64,000 nucleotides of DNA from Brachyspira sp949287565 (lineage in GTDB: Bacteria > Spirochaetota > Brachyspiria > Brachyspirales > Brachyspiraceae), in assembly GCF_036997615.1 (NCBI RefSeq), contig NZ_JAWLQA010000013.1; one strand, written 5' to 3'. Under the pieces are notes generated by a model. It searched no databases, was not told the origin of the DNA, and saw nothing but the letters and a program-made list of their open reading frames with translations. Position 1 is the first letter of the stretch, and the number at the start of each line of letters is the position of its first letter. Below, in pieces: positions 34,046-43,768 of the stretch. The position numbers were made by a program, and so were the translations under genes.

Positions 34046-35253
34046 TAAACTATCTCCTCATTAATTTTTAAACTTTTTAATTTGGCAACTTCTCCTTCTT
34101 TTAATGTATACCTTGGAGTAACAGAATCATTCAATAAATTAATGGCTGTTGTAAAACTTCCATTACTTGCAGATAATATATCATCTATTAAAGCTGTTAT
34201 ATTAGTTTCATTTATCACATTTTTAGAAGGAGGCAAACTCAGACCATCTAAATAAGGTTCTCTTTCAAGATAGTAAGAAGTTAAAGATTCTTTTATTTTT
34301 AATGATATTTCTTCTATATTTTCAACTTCCATTTCTGTAATTTCTACATCAAACTCTTTTATTACAATAGGTTTTATATTTTTATAACTTTTGTCTCCGT
34401 CTGGGTCAATAATAGCACCTATTGGCCTTCTGATTGCAAGTCCTGTAGAAGGGTCCTTATCTATATATTCTCCTACTTTTTTTAATAAAGCATCATCTGG
34501 TATTCTATCTTCATAAACAGAAGAATCGGCAAGAATATATATCATAACATTTCCGGGATCTCCGGTATAAATATATGCATTTGCTACTCCTTCAACTTCT
34601 TTACTCCATTGTCTGTAATCACTTAAAGCACCTCCCTGAGGCTGTAATTGAAATCTATTTTTTATCTTTTCTCTATAGCTGGTTTCATTTTCTCTGTCAC
34701 TTCCAACAGATATTAAATCATTTACTGTTATAGTTCCTTCTATTGAAGATAGGGGAGATGATATATTTAGAGTATCACCTTTATGCATATTTCCTTTTGA
34801 ACCGCTTTCAGAACAAGTCAACTCTATAGTTTCTTCTTCAGAATTAAAAGTATAGCTTTTAGTAGTTATATATGTAAGTCCGTTTAATGATGATATAAAT
34901 TGAGTTCCTGAAAACATTGTAGAACCTATGCTTTTTACATTAACAATAGCAGTTATTTTGGCTTGAGTTGCTGGAGTAGGATCTCCTATTCCTATTAAAC
35001 GTCCCCATTCTATAAGCGGAGTAATTTTATTTCCTAATACCGTTATTTCATCAAATGAAGCTGTTGATACAAATATTTGCAAAAATATCCAAGAACAGCT
35101 TTTATATAAAATCATAAATATACCAGCAAGAACTTTTGAAAATATACTTATAAATGATTTTGGAAGTATTGGAATATTTTCTCCTATTTCTGATTTCATC
35201 TGTTCCATAATTAAATTATATATTTCATCTACTGTTTTTTGTTCTAATGCCAT
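34045..35253 (-). CDS. Baseplate J-like protein (Mu gp47)
   Basis: A 402-residue wedge protein. The typical N-terminal region leads to PATQAKITAIVNVKSIGSTM and the central ERENETSYREKIKNRF (about residues 184-199), followed by GGALSDYRQWSKEVEGVANAYIY, all hallmarks of the baseplate J/gp47 family. Neighbours are gp46-like upstream and gp48-like downstream, as in Mu and P2. It would form part of the contractile baseplate. Confidence 0.9.
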   Translation of the reverse strand: MALEQKTVDEIYNLIMEQMKSEIGENIPILPKSFISIFSKVLAGIFMILYKSCSWIFLQIFVSTASFDEITVLGNKITPLIEWGRLIGIGDPTPATQAKITAIVNVKSIGSTMFSGTQFISSLNGLTYITTKSYTFNSEEETIELTCSESGSKGNMHKGDTLNISSPLSSIEGTITVNDLISVGSDRENETSYREKIKNRFQLQPQGGALSDYRQWSKEVEGVANAYIYTGDPGNVMIYILADSSVYEDRIPDDALLKKVGEYIDKDPSTGLAIRRPIGAIIDPDGDKSYKNIKPIVIKEFDVEITEMEVENIEEISLKIKESLTSYYLEREPYLDGLSLPPSKNVINETNITALIDDILSASNGSFTTAINLLNDSVTPRYTLKEGEVAKLKSLKINEEIV

Positions 35254-35262
35254 ATAATACTC

Positions 35263-35709
35263 CTATTTTACAGTTTCCCAATTCGTTTTATAATTACTCT
35301 TTGAAATTAATTTATTATCTCTTAAAACTTTTAATTGTATTTCTAATTCATTGAAGTTTGGTATTGTACAATTAACTTCTATGGTATCAGCTATATTTTG
35401 TTCTATAATCCAATTCAAATCTAATAAAATGGCTTTTTCTAATAGCTGTAAATTTCTTGCATTTGCATTTTTACCTGTGATAATAGATAAAGTATTACTT
35501 TTATAATAATCTATGCTTTGTATATTATTTCCCCACCATGTATATTTTTCATTTGAATTGCTGCTGTCATCTTTTTCATTTCCTCCAAATAAAGATAAAT
35601 ATATTGCTGTTTCAAATCCTGAAGTACATTCAATTAAATTATTTTTTATATTTATATCTAATCCATCATTTGTCATTAATAGCAAAACGTCTCCGTCTTT
35701 ATAATTCAT
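35263..35709 (-). CDS. Baseplate protein, Mu gp46-like
   Basis: A 148-residue protein. GFETAIYLSLFGGN and KYTWWGNNI (about residues 51-59) followed by a later LLDLNWIIEQNIAD match the GP46 family, which sits at the sheath-proximal baseplate (gpW equivalent). Order gp45-gp46-gp47 is preserved. A good AGGAG precedes the ATG. Confidence 0.8.
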   Translation of the reverse strand: MNYKDGDVLLLMTNDGLDINIKNNLIECTSGFETAIYLSLFGGNEKDDSSNSNEKYTWWGNNIQSIDYYKSNTLSIITGKNANARNLQLLEKAILLDLNWIIEQNIADTIEVNCTIPNFNELEIQLKVLRDNKLISKSNYKTNWETVK

Positions 35710-35718
35710 TTTATACTC

Positions 35719-36339
35719 CTATGGTATTTGCAGTGTATCTGATTTTGAAGATGATATATTTAAGGATATATTAGTTACAGAAGGAACTGCAGGAGGTGTT
35801 GATGCTCCGCTAGGAGTACCGTGTGTATGGAGATTATATTCTTTTATAAATCCGTTTAATTGCTCTTTTAATGTGTTCATTTCTCTGTCAAGTTCATTAA
35901 ACTTTACAGCATAATCATTTCCTTCATTAATAACTACTTTGTTATCGCTTTTTATATTAATATCTTCTTTAGTTTTTATATCTAATGTTTTTTCTCCTGT
36001 TATTGTTATAATATCTTTTGATTCTATCAATAATGCTCCTGTGTTAGTCAAATATATTTTTGTCATTACATTAGAATTAGAATCTCTTGAATATAATATT
36101 TTTTCTCCTTCTTTAGCTCCCTGAGATTCGCTTATAACACCTACAAGTACATAATTTCCAATACCGCCAGCTTCTATTAAAACACCTATATCATCTTTTA
36201 TTGGTACGCTGTCTTCTCCAGCTGATGCTGCTATATCAGCATTAATACTTATTCCAAAACTACGTTTGACAATAGCTATAATTTTTTTCATAATTCCATT
36301 ATTAATTTTATGGGACTGTATTTTTGATAATATGCTCAT
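35719..36339 (-). CDS. Baseplate spike/assembly protein, Mu gp45-like
   Basis: A 206-residue protein. After an N-terminal SIKDDIGVLIEAGGIGN-like OB region come repeated beta elements (KIYLTNTGALLIESKDIITI, KTLDIKTKEDINIKSDN), as in the triple-stranded beta helix of cell-puncturing spikes. The C-terminus contains LHTHGTP, a histidine cluster that could bind the apical metal ion. Start at 36339 has a weak ribosome site; ATG 36291 is an alternative. Confidence 0.75.
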   Translation of the reverse strand: MSILSKIQSHKINNGIMKKIIAIVKRSFGISINADIAASAGEDSVPIKDDIGVLIEAGGIGNYVLVGVISESQGAKEGEKILYSRDSNSNVMTKIYLTNTGALLIESKDIITITGEKTLDIKTKEDINIKSDNKVVINEGNDYAVKFNELDREMNTLKEQLNGFIKEYNLHTHGTPSGASTPPAVPSVTNISLNISSSKSDTLQIP

Positions 36340-36378
36340 ATTATTGCTATCTTCATTTATACATTTAAAGTATTTATT

Positions 36379-37602
36379 TTACTTATTAACATCATATTTT
36401 AACCAAGGCAGTTTATTAAATAATTCATTTGTGTTTATATCTGTTGTATAAGATTCTGGTAAAACTAAAGTCATTGTTGTTATATCTCCGCCTCTTACTG
36501 TTCTATTTAATTCAAGTTCTTTTATCAAAAAAGTAGTATGCTGCATAATAGCCGCATTTGGAGCATATACAGTAATAAAATCTCCTTTTTTATATAATTC
36601 TTTAGTTGTATTATTTTTATGTCCTTCTACAACTAAAGTATAACTAATACTATTAGCAAGCATTCTGCCATATTTTACTTTAGCAGAAGTATAAGGATCA
36701 TAAGTAATTCCTTTTTTTACTTTGCATACAAATATATGAGTTCTTTTTAGCAATATATTAAAAATAGATTTATTATTTCTTAAAGGTGCTGGAAGAATAT
36801 CATTTCCCATAGGATAATTTCCCATAGTGTCTTTTATATTTTTATCACTGTCTATTTCTGATAAAGCTACTATATTTGTGAAAAAACTTTGAGGATTAAA
36901 AGAAGGAGATGCATCTATAAAAGGGTATTTATCTTGTTCTATTATACAGCTTGGTAATTTGCTTATTATTTTATGAAATAATAAATCTCCATTACTATTA
37001 TTAGTTATTAAAACTCCTTCATCTTTTATTAAATCTACTAAAAAATCAAATATTGTTTGTTCTGGTTCTATGGCTACTTTGCTAAATGGTTTTAAATCAT
37101 ATATATTTTCTATTACACTTTTTATTCCATAAGGCGAACATATTTCATTTGCTATTTCTACTAATGACATATTTTCAAATTCAAATTTAGAGTTTACTTC
37201 TATAGCAGCTATATTTACATCATTAAGTATGGAAGCAGAAGCCGCAACAGTTATTTGTATTATTTTAGAACTTTCTGAAATAGAAGGTATGGAAGAAAGC
37301 AAAATACCATTTAATATTAATTCATCATCATAATAAACTTTACACTCTTTAAAACTTAAAGGAGTAAATAAATCTAAAAACGGATCATGTTTTATATTAT
37401 TTTTTGATAAATAGTTTTCAAAATATGGAATAGTTAAATCTACTTTATCAAAAGAATCTATAGTTGATACAAATTTAAAATCTATTATTTGATTAATACT
37501 ATATTCTATAACATCTATATTAGATTTTATGGTTACTCTTAAACCTTTATTAGATTTATTTATAGTATTATTAAATACATTTTCTATTATATTACTAAGC
37601 AT
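36379..37602 (-). CDS. Baseplate hub protein, Mu gpP/P2 gpD-like
   Basis: A protein of about 407 residues that fits the tail hub family in size and place. DPFLDLFTPLSFKECKVYYDDELILNG and MSLVEIANEICSPYGI with PEQTIFDFLVDLIKDEGVLI are typical of the gp27-like fold. I prefer ATG 37602 to TTG 37623; neither has a clear ribosome site. Directly upstream lies a three-unit 70-bp tandem repeat, an unusual leader inside a late operon. Confidence 0.8.
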   Translation of the reverse strand: MLSNIIENVFNNTINKSNKGLRVTIKSNIDVIEYSINQIIDFKFVSTIDSFDKVDLTIPYFENYLSKNNIKHDPFLDLFTPLSFKECKVYYDDELILNGILLSSIPSISESSKIIQITVAASASILNDVNIAAIEVNSKFEFENMSLVEIANEICSPYGIKSVIENIYDLKPFSKVAIEPEQTIFDFLVDLIKDEGVLITNNSNGDLLFHKIISKLPSCIIEQDKYPFIDASPSFNPQSFFTNIVALSEIDSDKNIKDTMGNYPMGNDILPAPLRNNKSIFNILLKRTHIFVCKVKKGITYDPYTSAKVKYGRMLANSISYTLVVEGHKNNTTKELYKKGDFITVYAPNAAIMQHTTFLIKELELNRTVRGGDITTMTLVLPESYTTDINTNELFNKLPWLKYDVNK

Positions 37603-37667
37603 TGTTAAATAATAATCTAACAAATTATCATTGCAATATAGCTTTAATTTTTGAAAATAAATTGTCA

Positions 37668-37855
37668 GTAAAACTATGTATCTTTAGTATACACAGATTG
37701 CAAACGAATACTTTTTTATATATTCAAATAACAAATTGTAAGCCTATGTATCTTTAGTATGCCCAGACTGCAAACGAATACTTTTTTATATATTCAAATA
37801 AAAAACTGTGAGCCTGTGTATACTTTAGTATACACAGCCTACAAGCGAACAGTTT
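37668..37855 (+). repeat. Three 70-bp tandem repeats with TTTA-loop hairpins
   Basis: Units begin near 37674, 37744 and 37814, exactly 70 bases apart. The third is a perfect hairpin: TGTGTATAC, loop TTTA, GTATACACA (37815-37836), flanked by GTGAGCC on the left and GCGAAC on the right. These are the flanks and loop of the hairpin family seen at 42.2-48.1 kb, but here on the opposite strand. T runs (ACTTTTTTATATA) follow each unit. Confidence 0.75.
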
Positions 37856-37863
37856 TTTATATA

Positions 37864-38040
37864 TTATGGAATAAATAAAATGTCGCCTTCTATTATTTGA
37901 GGTAAGCTGTTAATTATCTCTCTAACTGCTAAAAATGAATTTGACTTAATAATTAAATTAATTTTTTGAGTGGTGCCATAATATTGTATTGCTATTTGTT
38001 TTAAATCTTCATTCTGTTTTACTAAATGTTTGGAAGGCAT
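37864..38040 (-). CDS. LysM-like tail protein X
   Basis: A 58-residue protein, easily missed for its size. It starts MPSKHLVKQNEDLKQIAIQY, and ends in PQIIEGDILFIP, the beginning and end of a LysM-type fold (T/N-D-L-x-x-I-A ... G-x-x-L-x-I-P). P2 gpX and similar small LysM proteins sit between tape measure and hub genes, as here. A GGAGT site precedes the ATG. The family helps attach the hub to the tail tube. Confidence 0.8.
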   Translation of the reverse strand: MPSKHLVKQNEDLKQIAIQYYGTTQKINLIIKSNSFLAVREIINSLPQIIEGDILFIP

Positions 38041-38067
38041 AAATATAAAGTTTTACTCCTTTTCAAT

Positions 38068-39318
38068 TTATAAATAATATACTATTTCTTTTCCTTTTGG
38101 CAGTATTTCTATTTCCTGTATATTTAATTTATTCAATGATATAAAATCATCTATATTTTCTAAACTTCCATAAAGCTCGCTTACTAATTCAAATATATTT
38201 CTATCTTCATCTAATATTATTTTATTTGCAGAAGATAGATTGAAAGCATTATTAACAAGGTAATTTTTAGTTTGTGATATTAACTCTAATATATTATTAT
38301 AGTCTGATTCATCATCTGTGAAGGATAAAGATTTTATATTATCATCTAACCATCTCTGAATATTATTATAATTATTATTTATTCTATCATTAATTTCTAA
38401 TGCTTTATCCCTTGTTTTTATTTCAGAATATATGACAGACTGACACATTCCAGCAGCAGCTGTATACATAAAAACTTTATCTATAGCAAAATTTGTGTTT
38501 GCTATATTTGCATCATATATAGATTTATTATATTTAGTTTTTAATTTTGGATTAATTAGGTTTTCAAATATATCAAGTTTACTGCTTACATCATAATTAG
38601 GTATTTGAGCAGGAATAAGCATAGCACTCATAAGCATATTTATTGCATTAATGGGCTTATTTCCTATTTCATTTATTGTATCTATAAATGAATCATTTAA
38701 AAGTTTTAATATACTGTCATAATCATCATTTATGCCTGCTATATAAGATATTTGATTAAATACATCTGTAAAAGACTGTGTTGCTATATCTCTGATTGTT
38801 ATAAGTTCTCCAACAGAGGTGACTGCAAAAGTTTTAACAAAATTAAATGAAGCATATTGAGCATATACATCAACACAATTTTGTATTTTATCAATTATAT
38901 TAGATATACTTCCTAATAAAGAATTATCAGTACGTATATTATCTTCTATAAATATTATTTCAAATATGCATTGATTAGCATTATTGACTATACCATCATT
39001 TCTTTTTATAGTTCCAAAAGGTACTACTTTTTTTATACCATATTTAGGGTGAATTAATGTTCCTCTGCCTTTTTCTTTTAATGCTTTAACAAATCTGTCA
39101 GCTTCCAAGTCATAGTTTTCACCGCAAAATATTATATTGAGAGGATATCTGTTTTCTCCGACTCCCATATCCTGAACATAAGCACCATCTATATCAGGAA
39201 AAATAAAAGATGTTGTTTTCTTATCAAATTCATAAGAAACATCTTCATAAAGAAAATTAAAAGGTATGCCGCTTGGAGATATATAACTTGCTTCTAATAA
39301 TCTATCTTCCCAAGACAT
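38068..39318 (-). CDS. DNA circulation-type tail protein, Mu gpN-like
   Basis: A 416-residue protein. Residues 1-110 match the DNA_circ_N family: SWEDRLLEASYISPSGIPF, then EDVSYEFDKKTTSFIFPD and the YPLNIIFCGENYDLEADRF block. In Mu, gpN follows the tape measure and belongs to the baseplate. The C-terminal 250 residues are helical and variable. It starts one base before the tape-measure stop, showing translational coupling. Confidence 0.85.
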   Translation of the reverse strand: MSWEDRLLEASYISPSGIPFNFLYEDVSYEFDKKTTSFIFPDIDGAYVQDMGVGENRYPLNIIFCGENYDLEADRFVKALKEKGRGTLIHPKYGIKKVVPFGTIKRNDGIVNNANQCIFEIIFIEDNIRTDNSLLGSISNIIDKIQNCVDVYAQYASFNFVKTFAVTSVGELITIRDIATQSFTDVFNQISYIAGINDDYDSILKLLNDSFIDTINEIGNKPINAINMLMSAMLIPAQIPNYDVSSKLDIFENLINPKLKTKYNKSIYDANIANTNFAIDKVFMYTAAAGMCQSVIYSEIKTRDKALEINDRINNNYNNIQRWLDDNIKSLSFTDDESDYNNILELISQTKNYLVNNAFNLSSANKIILDEDRNIFELVSELYGSLENIDDFISLNKLNIQEIEILPKGKEIVYYL

Positions 39319-41154
39319 TTAAAAAGCTCCTGAAGGCTTGAAAGTTATATTAGGATTTTTTGTATTAATAGGTCTTGTCATTTTTGCTTTTCCTGTAGTA
39401 TCTCTTATTTCTACAATTCCTTTAGTTGTATTTTCTATAGTTTTAGTTACATTTGCTCTTTCTTCTTTTGTTGTAGGTGCTACAAGAGAGCTTTTTATAT
39501 CATTCATTTTTTCAGATAATCCGCTTGTTATATTTCCAACTAATGGTATTTTAGAAATTAAACCTAATACATTTTGTAAAGGAGTTATTAATAAAGCTAT
39601 GATTCCTTTTCCAATTTCTATTAAAGCACTTTTTATTCCATTTTCTTTGAAAGCATTAACAACATTTTTCCATATAGCAAGCAAAGTTCTAACTAAATCT
39701 ATACCGATTTTAAAAGGCATTATAAAAGCCTGCAGAAACCAAGGAGCCGAATCTATAAACTCATATATTTTATTAAAAAGATTATCTAAAAAATTGAATG
39801 CTGTATTTACAAAATTAATAACAGCATTTTTAACAGTGTCCCAGTTCTTTATTAAGATATATATTAATCCTATTAAGATACCTATTGCTATAATTATTAT
39901 ACTAATTGGATTAGCAGCCATTATTATATTAAAAGCCATTTGAGCAACCGCAGCAGCAAGCATAATAGTTTGATATGCTTTAAATGCTGCAACTATACCT
40001 AGTATAATAGGAATTAAAGGTTTTAATACACTAATTATTGTAATAGAAGTTTTTATTAAATTAAACATGAAATTAAGTATAGTTTTAAAATCAATTTGTT
40101 TTACAAAATAAAATATACGTGAAACTATATCCTTTACCTTATTAAATATTGAATTGAAATCTATCTGTTTTATAAAACTAATAATATCAGATATAGTATT
40201 TTGAATATTATTTATTATATAGTCAAAATCTATTGAAGATACAAATGTTTCTAGTTTTGAAGCAATATCTTCTACATCTATACTTTGTATAGCTTTTAAA
40301 ATAGAAGAACTTATTTTTATTAATCCCGGTAAAAATACACTTCCTAGTCTTGCCAGTATTTGACTTATAGTAGTTCCTATAACTCTTCTTTGATTTGCCA
40401 AAGAATTATCCATAGTTCTTAAAAAATCTCCCTGAGCATCTTTACTGGCCTTCATTAAATATTTATATCTATACATAGTTTTTTCTGCTGATGTAAGAGA
40501 TTTCCAATCAATATCAAATGCTTCTTCAAGATTTCCAACACTCATATCTATACCTAATGCTTTTAAAGGCTCTGTTTCTCCGCTTATTCCAGATTTTATT
40601 TTCTCAAAAGCATCTTCAATATCTAAATTATAAAAACTGGCCATATCTCCAGCCAATGCTGACATATTTTGACTCATAGTAACTAATTTATCGCCTGCAA
40701 GTCCGCTGCTTTTCATCATAGCACCTAATGTACTTGTAAACTTTTTAGCTTGAAGTTCTGAAAGTCCGAAAGACTGTAAAGCTGTTTTGGACCATTGATT
40801 TATTTTATCAGCATTTTTTCCAAATGTAACATCAACTACGTTTTGAACTTCTGTTAAATCGCTTGCTAAATCTATGGCATCTTTGCTTATTTTTATAAAA
40901 GCAGCACCTGCTACACCTGCTGCTACTGATGAAGCTATGCCTATTTTAGCTGTAATTTTTCCTATACTTGATACTGCTTTTGAAACATTTTTACTAAAAT
41001 TATCTTTGAACTTTAATGCTTCTCTTTGTGCTTTGGCAAAGTCTGTCTGTATAGAAGCTGATAATTTATTGCTTGACTTTTGCATATTCCTAATAGGGGC
41101 TGTAAATTGATCTATAGCTTTAAATACTGCTTCTATACTATATTTGCTTGCCAT
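39319..41154 (-). CDS. Tail tape measure protein
   Basis: A 611-residue protein. The N-terminal half has the tape-measure phrases FKAIDQFTAPIRNMQKSS, LTEVQNVVDVTFG and EDAFEKIKSGISGETEPLKALGIDMS. Several hydrophobic segments lie near residues 375-440. The C-terminus is basic. Length is modest, implying a fairly short contractile tail. Upstream is the frameshifted chaperone pair, as expected. Confidence 0.92.
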   Translation of the reverse strand: MASKYSIEAVFKAIDQFTAPIRNMQKSSNKLSASIQTDFAKAQREALKFKDNFSKNVSKAVSSIGKITAKIGIASSVAAGVAGAAFIKISKDAIDLASDLTEVQNVVDVTFGKNADKINQWSKTALQSFGLSELQAKKFTSTLGAMMKSSGLAGDKLVTMSQNMSALAGDMASFYNLDIEDAFEKIKSGISGETEPLKALGIDMSVGNLEEAFDIDWKSLTSAEKTMYRYKYLMKASKDAQGDFLRTMDNSLANQRRVIGTTISQILARLGSVFLPGLIKISSSILKAIQSIDVEDIASKLETFVSSIDFDYIINNIQNTISDIISFIKQIDFNSIFNKVKDIVSRIFYFVKQIDFKTILNFMFNLIKTSITIISVLKPLIPIILGIVAAFKAYQTIMLAAAVAQMAFNIIMAANPISIIIIAIGILIGLIYILIKNWDTVKNAVINFVNTAFNFLDNLFNKIYEFIDSAPWFLQAFIMPFKIGIDLVRTLLAIWKNVVNAFKENGIKSALIEIGKGIIALLITPLQNVLGLISKIPLVGNITSGLSEKMNDIKSSLVAPTTKEERANVTKTIENTTKGIVEIRDTTGKAKMTRPINTKNPNITFKPSGAF

Positions 41155-41164
41155 AAAAAACCTT

Positions 41165-41386
41165 TCATTTTTTTAGTTTAGATATTTCTTTTTGTGTTTC
41201 TATCAAACTGCTTATTAATGGATTATAAAAAAATTTTATCTGTTCTATAGTCATATTTTCTATATTGGGTAATGAACTATAATCTGAACATATTTGCAAA
41301 AGCATAGTGCATATTCCTGATACTCCTAATACTTTTGTTTCTCTTGCGTTTTTAGCTATTATAGAACTTACCCTTGTATAAAAAGT
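41165..41386 (-). CDS. Minus-1 frameshift extension of the tail chaperone
   Basis: A frame in the -1 register stays open through the end of the gene at 41368 and continues to TGA at 41165. Past the T run it encodes about 71 residues, including ENMTIEQIKFFYNPLISSL, which matches the gpE/gpGT-type extension. It has no upstream start codon or ribosome site of its own. CTTTTTA (41379-41385) lies at the overlap and can slip. So the likely product is a minor fusion of about 207 residues. The exact slippery site is uncertain. Confidence 0.65.
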   Translation of the reverse strand, partial: TFYTRVSSIIAKNARETKVLGVSGICTMLLQICSDYSSLPNIENMTIEQIKFFYNPLISSLIETQKEISKLKK

Positions 41387-41787
41387 ATCATAATAGCTTG
41401 TAACAATTTGCTGTCTGCTCCGTCTAAATTGGATATAAATTTAGGATCTCTTCCTATCATATTTGCTATTACTGAATACATCTTATGGACATTTTCTTTT
41501 TCTTTATAATTATCCATAGACATATAATCAGCACCTTTCAAACGTCTTATTTTTAATTCTTCTCCTGATTTTTCTGAAAACTCTGATACAATATAATTTA
41601 AAGTTCTATCTTCTTTATTGATAGTGAGTCTTCCCTGCATAATAGCTTTAATAATTGTATTTTTTTGTTTCTCAAAGCCTTCTTTATCTTCTTCGCTCAT
41701 TGTAGAAACATCATTATCTATGTCCCACATTTCGCAAAAGTCATTAAACTCTATTTCTGCAGTTTTTCTTTCTATTTTTATTTCCAT
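41368..41787 (-). CDS. Tail assembly chaperone, Mu gp41-like
   Basis: A 139-residue acidic protein lying between the tail tube and tape-measure genes, the usual place of the chaperone that coats the tape measure. EIEFNDFCEMWDIDND and IMQGRLTINKEDRTLNYIVS resemble the gpE/gp41 family. Its 3' end overlaps a -1 frame extension at 41165-41386. The zero-frame and frameshifted forms would correspond to lambda gpG and gpGT or P2 E and E'. Confidence 0.75.
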   Translation of the reverse strand: MEIKIERKTAEIEFNDFCEMWDIDNDVSTMSEEDKEGFEKQKNTIIKAIMQGRLTINKEDRTLNYIVSEFSEKSGEELKIRRLKGADYMSMDNYKEKENVHKMYSVIANMIGRDPKFISNLDGADSKLLQAIMILFIQG

Positions 41788-41790
41788 AAA

Positions 41791-42171
41791 TTATCCTTGT
41801 TTTTCAAATGTTCCCTGAAAACTTACTGTTTTTGTTTGTTCTTTTTTAGAAGTATAAGCATCTCCGACTATTTGTCCTAAACCGCTGAATACATCTCCGT
41901 TTATAGTAGTAAATGATATTTGTACAAACTCATGTTTGTTCATTACATTTTGTAAAAATTCTTCATCGCCTCTGCTGTCATCTATAACTATAGGTATATC
42001 ATTCAATTCAGAAGGTTTTATTGATTTTACAAGTCTTTGAGTACCATCTCCATTAGGTTTAACTTCATTAGTAAAACCTCCCGGAAAGAATTGAGCATCA
42101 ACTTCTCCATCTACTCCGAAGTTTCTGCCATCAATATATATTCCTTTAATAGGTCCGCCAACTCCTGCCAT
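41791..42171 (-). CDS. Tail tube protein, Mu gpM-like
   Basis: A 126-residue protein. GIYIDGRNFGVDGEVDAQF at the start, then PSELNDIPIVIDDSRGDEEF and the late GLGQIVGDAYTSKKEQTKTVSF pattern belong to the Mu tail tube family. It forms the inner tube, in a contractile tail. A hairpin repeat copy and GGAGG lie directly before the ATG. Confidence 0.88.
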   Translation of the reverse strand: MAGVGGPIKGIYIDGRNFGVDGEVDAQFFPGGFTNEVKPNGDGTQRLVKSIKPSELNDIPIVIDDSRGDEEFLQNVMNKHEFVQISFTTINGDVFSGLGQIVGDAYTSKKEQTKTVSFQGTFEKQG

Positions 42172-42180
42172 ATTTCCTCC

Positions 42181-42251
42181 TATTGTTGTTATACTCGCCT
42201 CAGCCTATAACTAGCAAATAAATAAATTTATTTGCTGGCCTTGGCTCGTTT
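42181..42251 (-). repeat. TTTA-loop hairpin repeat, copy B (tail tube leader)
   Basis: On the minus strand: CGAGCCAAGGCC, stem AGCAAATAAA, loop TTTA (42223-42226), stem TTTATTTGCT, then GGCTGAGGCGAG, TATAACAACAATA and GGAGG. The stem is ten perfect pairs. Confidence 0.8.
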
Positions 42252-42285
42252 TTATTGTTGCTAATAAAAATTGTTCTATCTATTA

Positions 42286-43758
42286 TTATTTTTCTAAATA
42301 TACTCCTACATATATATCTCCGCTTATTATTTCAACATTGCCAGATATTTTTACTGGAAATGTCCAATTAATTCTTTTAGGATTTTGTTTATCTATAGAG
42401 GCTGTTATATTTGCTTTTGTGAACTCTTTATCACTAATAATTGCGTTTTTCTCTAAACTGTCAGCCAATGTCATTAAAGCAGCCTTAGCATTCTTAGGCT
42501 GTTTGGCTGTAGGATTTTCTGTCACAGCTGAATCAGGCAATAGTGGAACACCTTTCCATTCATCACTTGCAAATATTAATTCACAGTTAAATAATACGTT
42601 CATAATTTTTACTAAATCACAAACATATTTATAAACTCCTATATCATCATTAGCAGGGTGGTAAAATGTAACTATATCATTTAATACAGCTGTATTTCCT
42701 ACTTTAATATTTGTAGAGCTTCCTAATTTAACTGCATTATTTCTTACTGTATAATCTTCCTGTTCTTCATCTTTTCCAGCTTCAAGCTGAGTTAAATATC
42801 CTTTGTAATTTTGAGGAGGATTATTATTTGCTGTACTAACAATATCTTTTGCTAATCCTCTTGCTGCTATGCAGAAAGGCAATTCCCTGCTTCCTACACT
42901 TGTAATTAAAAAGTTTATTCTATCTGTTATTTGAGCATCTCCATTAGTAATAGCTGTTCTAGTATTGAAATCATCTGTACAGCCATTTGCTACTAAACAA
43001 GGCTTTCTAATTAAATTATTCCATCTTCCTTCACCAAAGTTTCTATATTTAGATAATGTATCTTCATCATCATAATTTAAAAGATTTAATATGAATGTTT
43101 CCCATACTTCTCCTATTTTATTTAATGCAGTATCTACATCAGGATTTAAAGCACCATTAGCAAATTTAGTCATTGAAAAAGTAAGTCCTTTAACTATTGC
43201 TTCGCTTATATCTATACTTATTTGATTACCGCTTTCTCCTTTCCATTTAGCAGTAATAGGAAGTTTAGAATCAGATATTTCTCCAGTAGTTACAGGCATT
43301 TCTAATACACTATCTATAGAAGTTTTTATCTTTGTTAATACAGAATCTGCATTATCTCCTTTAGATACTAAAAATTGACAAGCTATTCCTCCTATATATA
43401 TTTTTACAGATTTTTGTTCTGCTGCATTTCCTGTTACTGTTATTTCTCCATTAGCAGCTACTGAACTTTCTTTGTCTGTAAGAGGGTATATAGTTACTGG
43501 AATACCACCTATACCGTCATTATTTGTAGGAAAAAGCATTCTGCATGCAAGATGTATAGGAGAACCATATCCGTATTTTTCTGCTACATCTCCTAAAGTT
43601 GTTACTAAATATTTATCTAATGTATATTGTGCATTTGAATTTCCCTGTCCTATAATTGCTATTCTTTGAGGTAAAAACACAGCACTTCCTACATTAAAAT
43701 TACGAGGTGTTATATCTATACCTAAAACTCTGGATAAAGCACTAACATCTACACTCAT
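42286..43758 (-). CDS. Tail sheath protein, Mu gpL-like
   Basis: A 490-residue protein with the sheath family phrases GVDITPRNFNVGS-like start, PQRIAIIGQGN, YGYGSPIHLACRMLFP and the C-terminal INWTFPVKISGNVEII with DIYVGVYLEK. It is the contractile sheath that surrounds the tube. The gene follows a hairpin repeat copy in its leader and precedes the tube gene with another copy between them. Confidence 0.9.
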   Translation of the reverse strand: MSVDVSALSRVLGIDITPRNFNVGSAVFLPQRIAIIGQGNSNAQYTLDKYLVTTLGDVAEKYGYGSPIHLACRMLFPTNNDGIGGIPVTIYPLTDKESSVAANGEITVTGNAAEQKSVKIYIGGIACQFLVSKGDNADSVLTKIKTSIDSVLEMPVTTGEISDSKLPITAKWKGESGNQISIDISEAIVKGLTFSMTKFANGALNPDVDTALNKIGEVWETFILNLLNYDDEDTLSKYRNFGEGRWNNLIRKPCLVANGCTDDFNTRTAITNGDAQITDRINFLITSVGSRELPFCIAARGLAKDIVSTANNNPPQNYKGYLTQLEAGKDEEQEDYTVRNNAVKLGSSTNIKVGNTAVLNDIVTFYHPANDDIGVYKYVCDLVKIMNVLFNCELIFASDEWKGVPLLPDSAVTENPTAKQPKNAKAALMTLADSLEKNAIISDKEFTKANITASIDKQNPKRINWTFPVKISGNVEIISGDIYVGVYLEK

Positions 43759-43768
43759 ATAAATATCT

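Noticed and set aside
37668..37855. CRISPR-like repeat
   Set aside because: The 70-bp units repeat end to end with no distinct spacers; they are hairpin-family tandem repeats.
39338..39943. 201-codon plus-strand frame inside the tape-measure gene
   Set aside because: Long but antisense to a clear tape-measure protein; hydrophobic composition is explained by the complementary Asn/Lys/Ile codons.
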